Positions 1 to 8,652 of a stretch of DNA of 64,000 nt are shown piece by piece (the stretch's first letter is position 1; each line of letters opens with the position of its first letter). The DNA comes from Fen-1058 sp964398185 (GTDB taxonomy: Bacteria > Chloroflexota > Anaerolineae > Fen-1058). Under the pieces are notes generated by a model. That model did not search any database. It was not told the origin of the DNA and saw nothing but the letters and a program-made list of their open reading frames with translations. The stretch covers positions 20,275-84,274 of the forward strand of contig CAYNML010000016.1 of the NCBI GenBank assembly GCA_964398185.1, read 5' to 3'. A program made the translations under genes and the position numbers.

Positions 1-508
1 CCAGCAGGCTCAACAGACTGCCGGCAAACATGCGCGCGCCAAAATAGGAGCCGCGCCGATCGGGCGGGATGGTCTTCGCCACGATCTCCATGAACGGCAG
101 TCCTGCAAAGCCTGAGGCCAGCGAGTTGACGGCATAAGCCATGAAAAATACCAGCAGCAACAGCGCTGGATTCCCGGCCAGCGCAAACACCGCCAGCGTC
201 CAGACCAACCAGGCCACCATGCGGACCGCGGCCGCCCGCCGGTACAACGGCTGCTTCAGCGGTTCACGCTGCAGGCGGTGCGAGATGAACAACTGCGGCA
301 GGAACCAGCCGGCGTCACGCAGCGGGCCTACCAGTCCGATCAGAAAGTTCGACCCGCCCAGCTGCTGCACGAACCACGTCAGCACGGTATCGATCGACAT
401 CAAGGCTTCAGCGAGAATAAAGCCTCCGCCATTGATGATGCCCAATGCAAAGTTACGCCGCAAATGAGGGTAGGTTAGTTCCTCGGTATTTTCGCTGGAG
501 TTTGGCAC
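1..508 (-). CDS. MFS transporter, N-terminal part (runs off window)
   Basis: Reading the minus strand from a GTG at 508 gives an open frame to the window edge, about 169 residues. It contains several hydrophobic helices separated by Arg-rich loops, as in major facilitator superfamily carriers: a first helix near NFALGIINGGGFILAEAL, a glycine/proline turn at IGLVGPLRDAGWFLPQL, and a cytoplasmic-type loop RREPLYRR-like, then PFMEIVAKTIPPDRRGSYFG, which resembles the MFS loop motif DRxGRR. No substrate can be inferred from this portion. The start is a guess because the in-frame region just upstream is also open; GTG at 508 is the best-placed start that precedes the conserved part. The gene is divergent from the kinase gene at 723. 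The remainder lies outside the window. Confidence 0.65.
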   Translation of the reverse strand, partial: MPNSSENTEELTYPHLRRNFALGIINGGGFILAEALMSIDTVLTWFVQQLGGSNFLIGLVGPLRDAGWFLPQLFISHRLQREPLKQPLYRRAAAVRMVAWLVWTLAVFALAGNPALLLLVFFMAYAVNSLASGFAGLPFMEIVAKTIPPDRRGSYFGARMFAGSLLSLL

Positions 509-635
509 AATAGCCTCGTATATGAAGGCTCGGTCACATGCCTGACCATGCCCAAGCCGCCGCCAGCGATTATATCACTGCCCTACTTCCAGAGATTGAC
601 CTAGCCGCAACAATTGACCTCGTTCTAAAGAACCT

Positions 636-664
636 TTGCGCCTGAGTGTAATCTACGCTATAAT
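636..664 (+). promoter_or_regulatory. Probable sigma70-type promoter for the kinase/phosphatase cluster
   Basis: A perfect TATAAT lies at 659-664. A partial -35 (TTGCGC) lies 17 bp upstream at 636-641. The predicted start site near 671 leaves a leader of about 50 nt before the ATG at 723. The -10 is strong and the -35 weak. Confidence 0.5.
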
Positions 665-722
665 CCCTAGAAGATTTATATCAAGCTCTCACACGATCTT
701 CAGTTTCCACCTGACTACTGCC

Positions 723-2609
723 ATGAGCCTCGACACCCGCCAGATTCAATCTGCCAAGCCGGCTCCCGCTGGAGGAGTGGATGGCGCGTTGGCGCCCGGG
801 CGCTTGCTGCAGGATCGCTATGAGATTATGGGCATCCTGGGGTTGGGCGGCATGAGCGCAGTCTATCAGGCGCGCGATCGGCGCTTTCCCGGCGTTATGA
901 AGCTGTGCGCCGTGAAGGAGATGAAGAGCCACTCGCTGGACAAGCAGATGCGCCAGGTCGCCGTGCAGAACTTCGAGCGCGAGGCGAACATCCTGGCGAC
1001 GCTGAGCCATCCCGCCATCCCCAAAGTGTACGACTACTTCAGCGAGGAAGCCCGCTCGTACCTGGTGATGGAATTCATAGAAGGACGCGATCTGGAAGCC
1101 GTGCTCAGTGAGATGACAGGCTTCCTGCCGCAGGAGCAGGTGCTGGAGTGGTCCATCCAGTTATGCGACGTGTTGCAGTTCCTGCATGACCACAACCCGG
1201 CCATCATCTTCCGCGACATGAAACCATCCAATGTCATGCTGGACAAACATGGTCGCCTGCGCTTGATTGACTTTGGCATCGCCAAGAATTTCCAGCCCGG
1301 CCAGAAGGGCACGATGATTGGCACGGAAGGCTACAGCCCGCCTGAGCAGTATCGCGGCATTGCCGATCAACGCACCGACATTTACGCGCTGGGCGCCACG
1401 CTGCACCACATTCTGACACGGCAGGATCCGCGCGTCGAGCCGCCGTTCTCATTCCACGAGCGGCCCATTCAAACCGCCAATCCCGCCGTGACCAGCGACT
1501 TTGCCCAGATCATCATGCGGGCGCTGGAGTATGAGCCCGATCGGCGCTGGCCTTCAGCCGAAGAGATGAAGCGCGCCCTGGGTCTCCTGCGGCCGTCGGC
1601 TGTGGCGCATTATGGCGCGCGGGCCACGGCCCACATCGATAGCGGTGACATCCAGCCGCTGTGGACCTTTGCCTGCGAAGATGAAATCCGCTCGGCGCCC
1701 GCGCTGGGCAGCGGCGTGTTGTACGTGTGCTCGTACGATCACAACTTGTACGCCCTCAATGCGGCGACGGGAAAGTTTCTGTGGAAGTACGCCACCGACG
1801 GCGGTATCGCCGGCTCACCGTGCTTCATCGACGACCGGGTGATCATCGGCTCTGATGATCGCACGGCCTACTGCATCAATGCCCAGACGGGGCGCATCGC
1901 CTGGACTTGTCCCACGCAGGGCCGGGTGCGGTCATCGCCGCGCGCACAGTACGGCCATGTTTTCTTTGGATCGGACGACCGGCGGCTGTATGCGGTGAAC
2001 TTGCAGAGCGGACGCGTTTCGTGGAAAGTGGAGATGGATGGACCGGTGCGCTCGTCCGTGGCCATTGGCGACGACCTGCTCTATTTCGGCGACGAAGCCG
2101 GCTCGATCTACTGCGTGGACATTCGCGGCACGATCAAGTGGCGCTACTCGACCAAGCGGGCGGTGACCTCGTCGCCGGCTTTCTACAAAGAGCTGCAGAT
2201 CGTTGTCGTCGGGTCACAAGACGGCACGGTGTATGGCCTCGATGCGCAGAGCGGCTGGGTGGTGTGGCGCTTCCGCACGGGAAAAGCCGTGATCTCGTCG
2301 CCCTGCGTCCAGGATGGCGTGGTGTACATCGGTTCAGCCGACACCAACGTCTATGCGCTGGAAGCCAAGACGGGGCGCCAGATCTGGAAGTACGCCACTG
2401 ACGGCCAGGTCAATTCATCGCCGGCCGTGGCCAACGACTGTCTGTATGTCGGCTCGGTCGACGGGATGTTGTACAGCCTCGACGCCAAAGTCGGCACCTT
2501 GCGCTGGCGGGCGCACACCAATGGCGCCGTCATCTCGTCGCCCATCGTCGAAGATGACGCCGTCTACGTCGGCTCCAACGATCGGTTGGTCTATGCCCTG
2601 CCGGTTTAG
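723..2609 (+). CDS. Ser/Thr protein kinase with C-terminal PQQ-type beta-propeller
   Basis: A protein of 628 residues that should phosphorylate Ser/Thr on partner proteins. Residues 33-300 form a Hanks-type kinase domain: glycine loop GLGGMSAVY near 40-48, catalytic Lys65 (AVKEM), catalytic loop FRDMKPSN with Asp165, DFG at 183-185, and a GTEGYSPPEQY activation segment. The usual HRD histidine is Phe163 here. From about residue 315 to the end come seven to eight repeats of the PQQ/quinoprotein type (patterns such as LYALNAATGKFLWKY and VYIGSADTNVYALEAKTGR), forming a beta-propeller. No signal peptide or membrane helix joins the two halves, so the propeller appears to be cytoplasmic. The ATG at 723 is chosen because the longer frame from a TTG at 636 would start inside the promoter. 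A PP2C phosphatase follows 15 bp downstream, so the two probably act on shared substrates. Confidence 0.9.
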   Translation: MSLDTRQIQSAKPAPAGGVDGALAPGRLLQDRYEIMGILGLGGMSAVYQARDRRFPGVMKLCAVKEMKSHSLDKQMRQVAVQNFEREANILATLSHPAIPKVYDYFSEEARSYLVMEFIEGRDLEAVLSEMTGFLPQEQVLEWSIQLCDVLQFLHDHNPAIIFRDMKPSNVMLDKHGRLRLIDFGIAKNFQPGQKGTMIGTEGYSPPEQYRGIADQRTDIYALGATLHHILTRQDPRVEPPFSFHERPIQTANPAVTSDFAQIIMRALEYEPDRRWPSAEEMKRALGLLRPSAVAHYGARATAHIDSGDIQPLWTFACEDEIRSAPALGSGVLYVCSYDHNLYALNAATGKFLWKYATDGGIAGSPCFIDDRVIIGSDDRTAYCINAQTGRIAWTCPTQGRVRSSPRAQYGHVFFGSDDRRLYAVNLQSGRVSWKVEMDGPVRSSVAIGDDLLYFGDEAGSIYCVDIRGTIKWRYSTKRAVTSSPAFYKELQIVVVGSQDGTVYGLDAQSGWVVWRFRTGKAVISSPCVQDGVVYIGSADTNVYALEAKTGRQIWKYATDGQVNSSPAVANDCLYVGSVDGMLYSLDAKVGTLRWRAHTNGAVISSPIVEDDAVYVGSNDRLVYALPV

Positions 2610-2624
2610 AGCTGTGATTAATCA

Positions 2625-3491
2625 ATGAGTTTGCTGCGTCGGATACTTGGTCATTCAAAGGAAGGCGTCCCTATGCCTGCAGCCGAAAGCGCTCGATCTG
2701 CCAGCCAGCCGCGCGGCTTCCATTTAGTGGTGGGCCGCGCCAGTGATGTCGGCCTGGTGCGATCTCATAACGAAGATGCGTCGCTGATGATGGAATCGGT
2801 TATCGAGGGCGACCAGGTGGTGGAAACCGTCGGCCTGTTTGTAGTGGCAGACGGCATGGGCGGACATCAAGCCGGCGAGGTGGCCAGCGTCCTGGCCGCG
2901 CGGATTGTCGCCAGCTATGTGATGCAGGATGTCTACATTCCGTATCTGCGCCAGACCGCGCATCAAGCCGATCAACCTTCGCTGACCGAAGCGTTGCAAC
3001 AAGCCGTTGAAGCGGCCAACCAGGCCGTGCACGAGCAGGTGCCCGGCAGCGGCACGACGCTGACCTGCGCGCTGCTCATCAACTCGCGCGCCTACCTGGC
3101 GCACGTCGGTGACAGCCGCGCCTATCTGTACTATAATCAGGAACTGAAGCAGATCACGCGCGATCATTCGTACGTTGACAAGTTGGTGGAACTGGGTCAA
3201 ATCTCCCCGGAAGCTGCCGCCATTCACCCGCAGCGCAACGTGCTCTATCGAGCAGTGGGTCAGGGCGACCAATTAGAGATTGACATCCACCTGTTGGACC
3301 TACCGCGGGCGGGACGATTGCTGCTCTGTTCGGACGGCCTGTGGGGCATGCTTTCAGACGACATCATCCAGGCGGTGCTCGCTTCGGCGCAGTCACCGCA
3401 AGACGCGTGCCAGGAATTAATCGCCGCAGCCAATGAGGCAGGCGGCCGGGACAACATCACGGCCATTGTCGTGGAAGGTGCAGGTGGATAA
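2625..3491 (+). CDS. PP2C-family Ser/Thr protein phosphatase
   Basis: A protein of 288 residues. The bacterial PP2C (PPM) metal-binding motifs appear in order: SHNEDASLM (Glu50/Asp51), VVADGMGGHQAGE (Asp76-Gly77), SGTTLTCALL, AHVGDSRAYLY, ITRDHSYVDKLVELGQI, LLCSDGLWGMLSDD and the final GGRDNITAIVV. These are the residues that hold the two Mn/Mg ions in PstP/PrpC-type phosphatases, so the protein should be active. The first 30 residues are a short variable tail; Met17 is a possible alternative start. It lies between the kinase gene (15 bp gap) and the J-domain gene (5 bp gap), which strongly suggests one transcript and an opposing kinase/phosphatase pair. No membrane segment is visible. Confidence 0.93.
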   Translation: MSLLRRILGHSKEGVPMPAAESARSASQPRGFHLVVGRASDVGLVRSHNEDASLMMESVIEGDQVVETVGLFVVADGMGGHQAGEVASVLAARIVASYVMQDVYIPYLRQTAHQADQPSLTEALQQAVEAANQAVHEQVPGSGTTLTCALLINSRAYLAHVGDSRAYLYYNQELKQITRDHSYVDKLVELGQISPEAAAIHPQRNVLYRAVGQGDQLEIDIHLLDLPRAGRLLLCSDGLWGMLSDDIIQAVLASAQSPQDACQELIAAANEAGGRDNITAIVVEGAGG

Positions 3492-3496
3492 AGTCG

Positions 3497-4981
3497 GTGA
3501 CGACCATCAACCCTGACAACGATCTCTATGCAGTGCTGAATGTTCCGTTTGACGCCACCGTTGACGAGATTCGGCACGCCTATCGCCAGCTGGCGCGACA
3601 AGTGCATCCGGACATGCAAGATGCGCAGGGAACGGCCATGCTGTTCCGTCAGGTTCAGGAAGCCTATGAAGTGCTGAGCGATCCGAACCAGCGCGCGTCG
3701 TATGATCGGCTGCGGATGGAAGCCGGGTTATCCCCCAAATCGATCTTCCAGTGGAAAATGCAACCCAGCCGCACAGCGCTGTCGGTGGGGGTAGATGAGC
3801 AGGTGGTCTATTTGCTCTTTGACATCGCGGCCGGCCAATCGGACCAGGCGCGTGGCCGCCAGGCGCTGAATCTGTGCCTGGTATTGGATCGCAGCACATC
3901 GATGCAAGGCTCGCGCCTGGAGCAGACCAAGGCGGCGGCGCAGCGCATGATCGATTCCCTGGCGCCTGATGATGCCTTGAGTATCGTTACTTTCAGCGAC
4001 AAAGCAGAAGTGGTCTGGCCCAGCCAGTTGTTGACGGATCCCATCAAGACCAAAGCCAAGGTCAGCGCCATCCAGGCTTCAGGCGGCACAGAGATACTGC
4101 AGGGACTGCTGGCCGGGCTGGTCGAAATCGATAAGCGCCGCACGCAGTATGCCGTCAATCATCTGATCCTGCTGACCGACGGCCAGACGTATGGCGATGA
4201 AGACCGCTGTCTCAACACCGCCGAAGAGGCTGCCAAGCGCCGCATTGGCATCAGCGCCATGGGCATCGGCGAGGATTGGAACGACACGCTGCTGGACGCC
4301 ATCGCCAGCCGCTGCGGAGGCGTGTCGCAATACATTGCCTCCACGGGCGAGATTCAGCACTTCTTGCGCGAACGGTTGCAGGGGTTGAGCACCGTCTATG
4401 CTGATGACGTGCGGTTGTTACTCAAGCCGATTGATGGTACGCGCTTGAAGAGCGCCTTCAAGTTGACGCCGTACATTGAGCGCATCCCGCTCGAAAACGA
4501 AACCCTGTCGCTGGGCGCGCTGCAATCGGATACGACGGTGAGCGGCATTATTGAACTGGTGGTGGACGCGCACGACGCCGGTGCGCACCGGCTGGCGCAG
4601 ATGGAACTGCGGGGCAATATCCCGTCCCGCCAAATGGATGACGCGCGGCTGCGCCAGGATATCACGTTCACGTTTGATCCGAATGCCAATCCCAACACGC
4701 CCGCACCCTCGCACATTCTGAGCGCACTGGCCAAAGTGACGATTTTCCAGATGCAGGAAGGCGCGCTGAACGCGCTGGAAAAGGGCGACGTCGTCGGGGC
4801 CACCCACCGCCTGGAAACCATGGCGACACGCCTGCTCGATATGGGCGAGCATCAACTGGCGCGCGCCGCCCTGCTGGAAGCAGGCCGTCTGGCGCGCAGC
4901 GGAAACCTGTCACCGGCCGGCCGAAAAGCGATCAAGTACGGCACGCGCAGCTTGATTCTGGCGTCGCCTAAAGAACGATAA
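3497..4981 (+). CDS. J-domain protein fused to a von Willebrand factor A domain
   Basis: A protein of 494 residues starting at GTG 3497, five bases after the phosphatase stop. Residues 8-72 are a DnaJ J-domain with the diagnostic HPD at 37-39 (RQVHPDMQ) and the usual DPNQRASYDRL end. Residues about 125-300 form a vWA domain with an intact metal-ion-dependent adhesion site: DRSTS (Asp131, Ser133, Ser135), a later threonine in GGTEIL, and an aspartate in LLTDGQ. A beta-rich region and a helical C terminus follow. No glycine/phenylalanine linker or zinc-finger domain of true DnaJ is present. The J-domain should stimulate an Hsp70 such as the DnaK encoded 1.7 kb downstream, while the vWA domain probably binds a protein partner. 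The phospho-signalling neighbours suggest regulated chaperone recruitment; that link is inference. Confidence 0.9.
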   Translation: MTTINPDNDLYAVLNVPFDATVDEIRHAYRQLARQVHPDMQDAQGTAMLFRQVQEAYEVLSDPNQRASYDRLRMEAGLSPKSIFQWKMQPSRTALSVGVDEQVVYLLFDIAAGQSDQARGRQALNLCLVLDRSTSMQGSRLEQTKAAAQRMIDSLAPDDALSIVTFSDKAEVVWPSQLLTDPIKTKAKVSAIQASGGTEILQGLLAGLVEIDKRRTQYAVNHLILLTDGQTYGDEDRCLNTAEEAAKRRIGISAMGIGEDWNDTLLDAIASRCGGVSQYIASTGEIQHFLRERLQGLSTVYADDVRLLLKPIDGTRLKSAFKLTPYIERIPLENETLSLGALQSDTTVSGIIELVVDAHDAGAHRLAQMELRGNIPSRQMDDARLRQDITFTFDPNANPNTPAPSHILSALAKVTIFQMQEGALNALEKGDVVGATHRLETMATRLLDMGEHQLARAALLEAGRLARSGNLSPAGRKAIKYGTRSLILASPKER

Positions 4982-4997
4982 AGCTAACTAAGGACGA

Positions 4998-5513
4998 ATG
5001 AGTATGATCGAATGCCCTTCTTGCGGACACCTGCATCGACCCGGTACCTTGTTCTGCAGTGAATGCGGCGTCTATTTGCTGACCGGTGGCCCGTTGCGCA
5101 CCGAGCCGCTGCCAGAATCCGATCTGCCCACCACGCGCGCCGATCCGTGGGAGAGCGGGGACAAGGCGGGGGCTGGCGAGGCGCAGCGCGAAACGATGCT
5201 GATCATTGTTCCCCCCAGCGGACGGCAGTTGACGCTGCCCGCAGAAGGCGAGGCGGTGATCGGTCGGCTAGATGCCACGCGCGGCGTCTTCCCCAACATC
5301 GACCTGACTCCGGAAGGCGGACTGGAAGGCGGTGTATCGCGCCGGCACGCGCGCATTCACAAGCAAAAGACCCAGTATTTCATTGAAGATCTGGGCAGCG
5401 CCAACGGCACGTTCCTGAACGGCCAGCGCTTGACGCCCTACCTGCCGCATCCGCTGCATGACAACGACGAGCTGCAACTGGGCCGCGTACGTATTCAGGT
5501 GTCGGTGCGCTAG
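4998..5513 (+). CDS. Zinc-ribbon and FHA domain protein
   Basis: A protein of 171 residues. The N terminus is a rubredoxin-like zinc ribbon with cysteines at 6, 9, 20 and 23 (CPSC ... CSEC). A flexible acidic linker leads to a forkhead-associated domain from about residue 75 to the end, with the family signatures VIGR, SRRHARI and DLGSANGTFLNG. The SxxH and NGT residues that read phosphothreonine are present. FHA proteins bind phosphothreonine peptides, and this one follows a kinase, a phosphatase and a J-domain/vWA protein with short gaps, so it is probably the reader of that kinase's products. A second Met at codon 3 (5004) is an equally possible start. Cytoplasmic; no membrane segment. Confidence 0.9.
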   Translation: MSMIECPSCGHLHRPGTLFCSECGVYLLTGGPLRTEPLPESDLPTTRADPWESGDKAGAGEAQRETMLIIVPPSGRQLTLPAEGEAVIGRLDATRGVFPNIDLTPEGGLEGGVSRRHARIHKQKTQYFIEDLGSANGTFLNGQRLTPYLPHPLHDNDELQLGRVRIQVSVR

Positions 5514-5548
5514 TTTGCCGCCAGACATGCTGCCACCAAGGTGCCGTT

Positions 5549-5791
5549 ATGCCCTACACGCTACTGATGCACATCGTCGGCGAGCCGACGATTCTGGCCG
5601 AAGCTGAACAACTGCCCAGCCCGGGCGATGCCACGATCACAGTAACCAACCTGCGCCAGCGCGACGGCAAAGATTTGAGCAACGTCGATCCGGGGACGAC
5701 GCACTTCATCTTCCCGTGGACGCGCATCAATTTCATCGAAGTGCTGGGCGCCGAAGAAGAAGAGGAAATCGTCGGGTTCGCTCGCGACTAG
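5549..5791 (+). CDS. Conserved small hypothetical protein
   Basis: A protein of 80 residues, predicted soluble, with a beta-rich central region (ATITVTNLRQRDGKDLSNVD) and an acidic tail (LGAEEEEEIVGFARD). I do not recognise a family. It is likely real because it is co-directional between the FHA gene (35 bp upstream) and the response regulator gene, fits the local codon usage, and starts at an ATG. The strings FIFPWTRINFIEVL and the acidic stretch suggest a small partner or adaptor protein, but nothing in the sequence fixes a function. It could belong to the signalling cluster simply by position. Confidence 0.65.
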   Translation: MPYTLLMHIVGEPTILAEAEQLPSPGDATITVTNLRQRDGKDLSNVDPGTTHFIFPWTRINFIEVLGAEEEEEIVGFARD

Positions 5792-5843
5792 TCAAACAAC
5801 CTTGGGCGGAGGCAGCCAGCACCGCGCAGGGTTTTTCACGCCT

Positions 5844-6569
5844 ATGCCCGCTCAAGAGTCCCGCGCCCCCCACCACCGGATTTTGGTCGTCGATGACGAG
5901 CCGCGCATGATCCGGTTCATCCAGATGAATCTGGAGCTGGAAGGCTATGATGTCATCCAGGCCAACAACGGGTTTGAGGCCCTGAACCAGGCGCGCGACG
6001 CCTTGCCCGATCTGATCATCCTCGACGTGATGATGCCCAACATGGACGGGTTTGAAACCCTGCGGCTGCTGCGCGAAGTCTCGGCCGTCCCGGTGATCAT
6101 GCTAACGGTCAAAAGCGATGAAGAAGACAAAGTGCGCGGACTGGAGCTGGGCGCCGACGATTACGTGACCAAGCCCTTCAGCCCCAAGGAACTATCGAGC
6201 CGCGTGAAGGCCGTGCTGCGCCGCACCGAGATGCCAGCCCCCGTTGAGAAACACGCCCTCACGATCGACGACTATCTACAGATCGATTTTGATCACCGCC
6301 TGGTGATTGCCGGGGGTCAGGAAGTCAAACTTCGCCCGACCGAATATCGGCTGCTCTATCATTTGGTGAACAATGCTGGACGCATCATGACTCACGAGCA
6401 GCTGCTGTCCAAAGTCTGGGGCTACGAATACCGCGACGAAGATCATTACCTGCGCCTGTACGTGACCTACCTGCGGCAGAAGATCGAACCAGAACCGGCC
6501 AGGCCGCGCTACATCCTCACCGAACGCGGCGTCGGCTATCGCTTTGTGGACTACAAGCACTCGACCTGA
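5844..6569 (+). CDS. OmpR/PhoB-family response regulator
   Basis: A protein of 241 residues. The receiver domain (12-128) has the acidic pair in VVDDEP, the phospho-acceptor Asp61 in LIILDVMMPNMDG, the conserved Thr in MLTVKS and Lys110 in YVTKPFS. The C-terminal winged helix (about 140-238) carries the recognition pattern LRPTEYRLLYHLVNNAG and LRLYVTYLRQKIEPEP, then RGVGYRFV, all typical of OmpR/PhoB regulators. A TTG at 5802 would extend the frame, but the ATG at 5844 gives the normal length. No histidine kinase lies nearby, so it is an orphan in this window. It is the last gene before dnaK and is co-directional with the kinase/phosphatase cluster, so cross-talk with that cluster is possible but unproven. 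Confidence 0.92.
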   Translation: MPAQESRAPHHRILVVDDEPRMIRFIQMNLELEGYDVIQANNGFEALNQARDALPDLIILDVMMPNMDGFETLRLLREVSAVPVIMLTVKSDEEDKVRGLELGADDYVTKPFSPKELSSRVKAVLRRTEMPAPVEKHALTIDDYLQIDFDHRLVIAGGQEVKLRPTEYRLLYHLVNNAGRIMTHEQLLSKVWGYEYRDEDHYLRLYVTYLRQKIEPEPARPRYILTERGVGYRFVDYKHST

Positions 6570-6619
6570 CTCCAATAGATTTCCAACACGACTCTAACAG
6601 GCATCTAACGCGCTCTGCT

Positions 6620-6662
6620 TATACTGTAAGCGCACTCTCATCACGAACGAGAGTGCGCTTAC
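6620..6662 (+). promoter_or_regulatory. dnaK promoter -10 with overlapping perfect palindrome (CIRCE-like operator)
   Basis: A TATACT -10 lies at 6620-6625; no good -35 is visible. Directly after it come 14-bp perfect inverted arms, 6626-6639 and 6649-6662, separated by nine bases. The arms contain GCACTC and GAGTGC, the core of the HrcA-binding CIRCE element, but in CIRCE these cores flank the 9-bp spacer directly, while here two extra base pairs per arm intervene. No T-run follows, so a terminator is unlikely. The palindrome covers the predicted start site, where a repressor would act. Confidence 0.6.
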
Positions 6663-6701
6663 TTCATATTGAATCACAATGGGTTTAGAGGAGGAACAAT
6701 A

Positions 6702-8585
6702 ATGGGCAAGGTAGTGGGTATCGATTTAGGAACGACGAATTCAGTAGTGGCCGTGCTGGAAGCGGGCGAGCCGGTGGTGATCACGACAGCCGAGGGGGGA
6801 CGCTTAGTCCCGTCGGTGGTGGCGTTTGCCAAGAACGGCGAGCGGCTGGTGGGGCAGACCGCCAAGCGGCAGGCCGCAGTTAATCCGGAGAACACGGTCT
6901 TCTCGATCAAGCGCTTCATGGGCCGCTCGTACGCCGACGTGCGGAACGAAAAAGTTCCGTATCAAGTTGTGGCCGGCGCGAATGGCGATGCGCGCGTCAA
7001 GATCGCGCAGACGGGACAGACTTACACGCCGCAGGAAATCTCGGCCATGATCTTGCAGAAGTTGAAGAAAGATGCGGAAGCGTATCTGGGCGAGCCCGTG
7101 ACGCAGGCTGTGATCACTGTGCCGGCCTACTTCAACGACGCGCAGCGCCAGGCCACGAAAGACGCCGGCAAGATTGCGGGGCTGGAAGTGCTGCGCATCA
7201 TCAACGAACCGACGGCTTCAGCGCTGGCCTACGGGCTGGACAAGAAGACCGACGAGACGATCCTGGTTTTCGACCTGGGCGGCGGCACGTTCGACATCTC
7301 GCTGCTGGAAGTGGGCGACGGCGTCGTGGAGGTTAAGGCGACCAGCGGCGATACCCATCTCGGCGGCGACGACTGGGATGCGGTGCTGGTCGACTTTATT
7401 GCCGACGAGTTCAAGAAAGAGCACGGCATCGATCTGCGCGCCGATCGGCAGGCCTTGCAGCGCTTGAAGGAGGCGGCCGAGAAAGCCAAGATCGAACTAT
7501 CGAGCATGCTGGAGACCGAAGTCAGCCTGCCCTTCATCACGGCGGACGCCAACGGTCCCAAGCACTTGCAGGTCAAGATCACGCGTGCTAAGTTCGAACA
7601 GTTGAGCACGGCGCTGGTGCAGCGTTTGCGCGGGCCATTCGAGCAGGCCCTGCGCGACTCGAAGTTGTCGCCGCGCGACATCGACGAAGTGGTGCTGGTG
7701 GGCGGCGCGACCCGCATGCCCATGGTGCAGCAGCTGGTGCGCGACCTGACGGGCGGCAAGGAACCAAACAAGAGCGTGAATCCCGACGAGGTCGTCGCCA
7801 TTGGCGCGGCGATTCAGGCGGGCGTGATGGGCGGCGAAGTGAAGGACGTGCTGCTGCTGGACGTGACGCCGCTGTCGCTGGGGTTGGAAACGCTGGGCAG
7901 CGTGATGACGACTTTGATTCCGCGCAACACGACGATTCCGTACAAGAAGAGCGAAGTGTTCAGCACCGCGGACGACAATCAAACAGCGGTGGACATTCAC
8001 GTGCTGCAAGGCGAACGTCCGATGGCGGCCGACAATATGACGCTGGGCCGCTTCCGGCTGGAAGGCATTCCACCCGCGCCGCGCGGCCTGCCGCAAATTG
8101 AAGTGACCTTCGACATTGACGCAAACGGCATCCTGCATGTGGCGGCGAAGGACAAGGCGACGGGCAAAGAGCAGCAGATCACCATCACGGCTTCGACCAA
8201 CTTGAGCAAGCAGGATATCGATCGGATGGTGCAGGACGCGCAGCGCAACGCCTCGCAGGATAACCGCCGCCGCGAAGTGATTCAGGCCCGCAACGAAGCG
8301 GACACGATCATCTATCAAGCGGAGAAGAGTCTGCGCGATCTATCCGATAAAGTGGCCCCAGCCGATCGGGCACAGGTAGAAACGAAGATCGCCGCATTGA
8401 AAGCGGCGATGAGCGGTGAAGACATCCAGCAGATTCGAGCGCTGATCGGTGAAGTGCAGCAGACGACGCTGTCAATCGGGCAGAGTGTGTATCAGAACTA
8501 CAGCGGCGGCAGCGCCGGTCCCCGATCGGATCAGCGGCAGCCGGAAGGTCCGGATGTGGTGGAAGGCGAATACCGGCAAATGTAG
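6702..8585 (+). CDS. dnaK: Chaperone protein DnaK (Hsp70)
   Basis: A protein of 627 residues, the normal DnaK length. The ATPase domain has GIDLGTTNSVV at the N terminus, VPAYFNDAQRQATKDAG, INEPTASALAYG, VFDLGGGTFDISLL and VGGATRMPMVQQLV. The hydrophobic interdomain linker DVLLLDVTPLSLGLE follows, then the beta-sandwich substrate domain and a helical lid ending in a short acidic EGEY tail. The ATG at 6702 sits behind a strong ribosome-binding site (GAGGAGG at 6688-6694), so the longer frame from 6669 is rejected. No grpE, dnaJ or hrcA lies beside it, so it is transcribed alone between a regulated promoter and a strong terminator. The J-domain/vWA protein upstream is a possible co-chaperone. 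Confidence 0.97.
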   Translation: MGKVVGIDLGTTNSVVAVLEAGEPVVITTAEGGRLVPSVVAFAKNGERLVGQTAKRQAAVNPENTVFSIKRFMGRSYADVRNEKVPYQVVAGANGDARVKIAQTGQTYTPQEISAMILQKLKKDAEAYLGEPVTQAVITVPAYFNDAQRQATKDAGKIAGLEVLRIINEPTASALAYGLDKKTDETILVFDLGGGTFDISLLEVGDGVVEVKATSGDTHLGGDDWDAVLVDFIADEFKKEHGIDLRADRQALQRLKEAAEKAKIELSSMLETEVSLPFITADANGPKHLQVKITRAKFEQLSTALVQRLRGPFEQALRDSKLSPRDIDEVVLVGGATRMPMVQQLVRDLTGGKEPNKSVNPDEVVAIGAAIQAGVMGGEVKDVLLLDVTPLSLGLETLGSVMTTLIPRNTTIPYKKSEVFSTADDNQTAVDIHVLQGERPMAADNMTLGRFRLEGIPPAPRGLPQIEVTFDIDANGILHVAAKDKATGKEQQITITASTNLSKQDIDRMVQDAQRNASQDNRRREVIQARNEADTIIYQAEKSLRDLSDKVAPADRAQVETKIAALKAAMSGEDIQQIRALIGEVQQTTLSIGQSVYQNYSGGSAGPRSDQRQPEGPDVVEGEYRQM

Positions 8586-8600
8586 CGGCACATTTACTAA

Positions 8601-8636
8601 AAAAAACCGGAGGGCTGTTACGCCTCCGGTTTTTTG
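8601..8636 (+). terminator. Rho-independent terminator after dnaK
   Basis: An inverted repeat (8601-8613 with 8623-8635) has a GC-rich CCGGAGG/CCTCCGG core and a run of six T. It lies 16 bp after the dnaK stop. Confidence 0.92.
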
Positions 8637-8652
8637 ATTGTTCAGACCATTC

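Noticed and set aside
6626..6662. A terminator of the response regulator gene
   Set aside because: The stem is strong but no T-run follows, and its place right after the -10 fits an operator.
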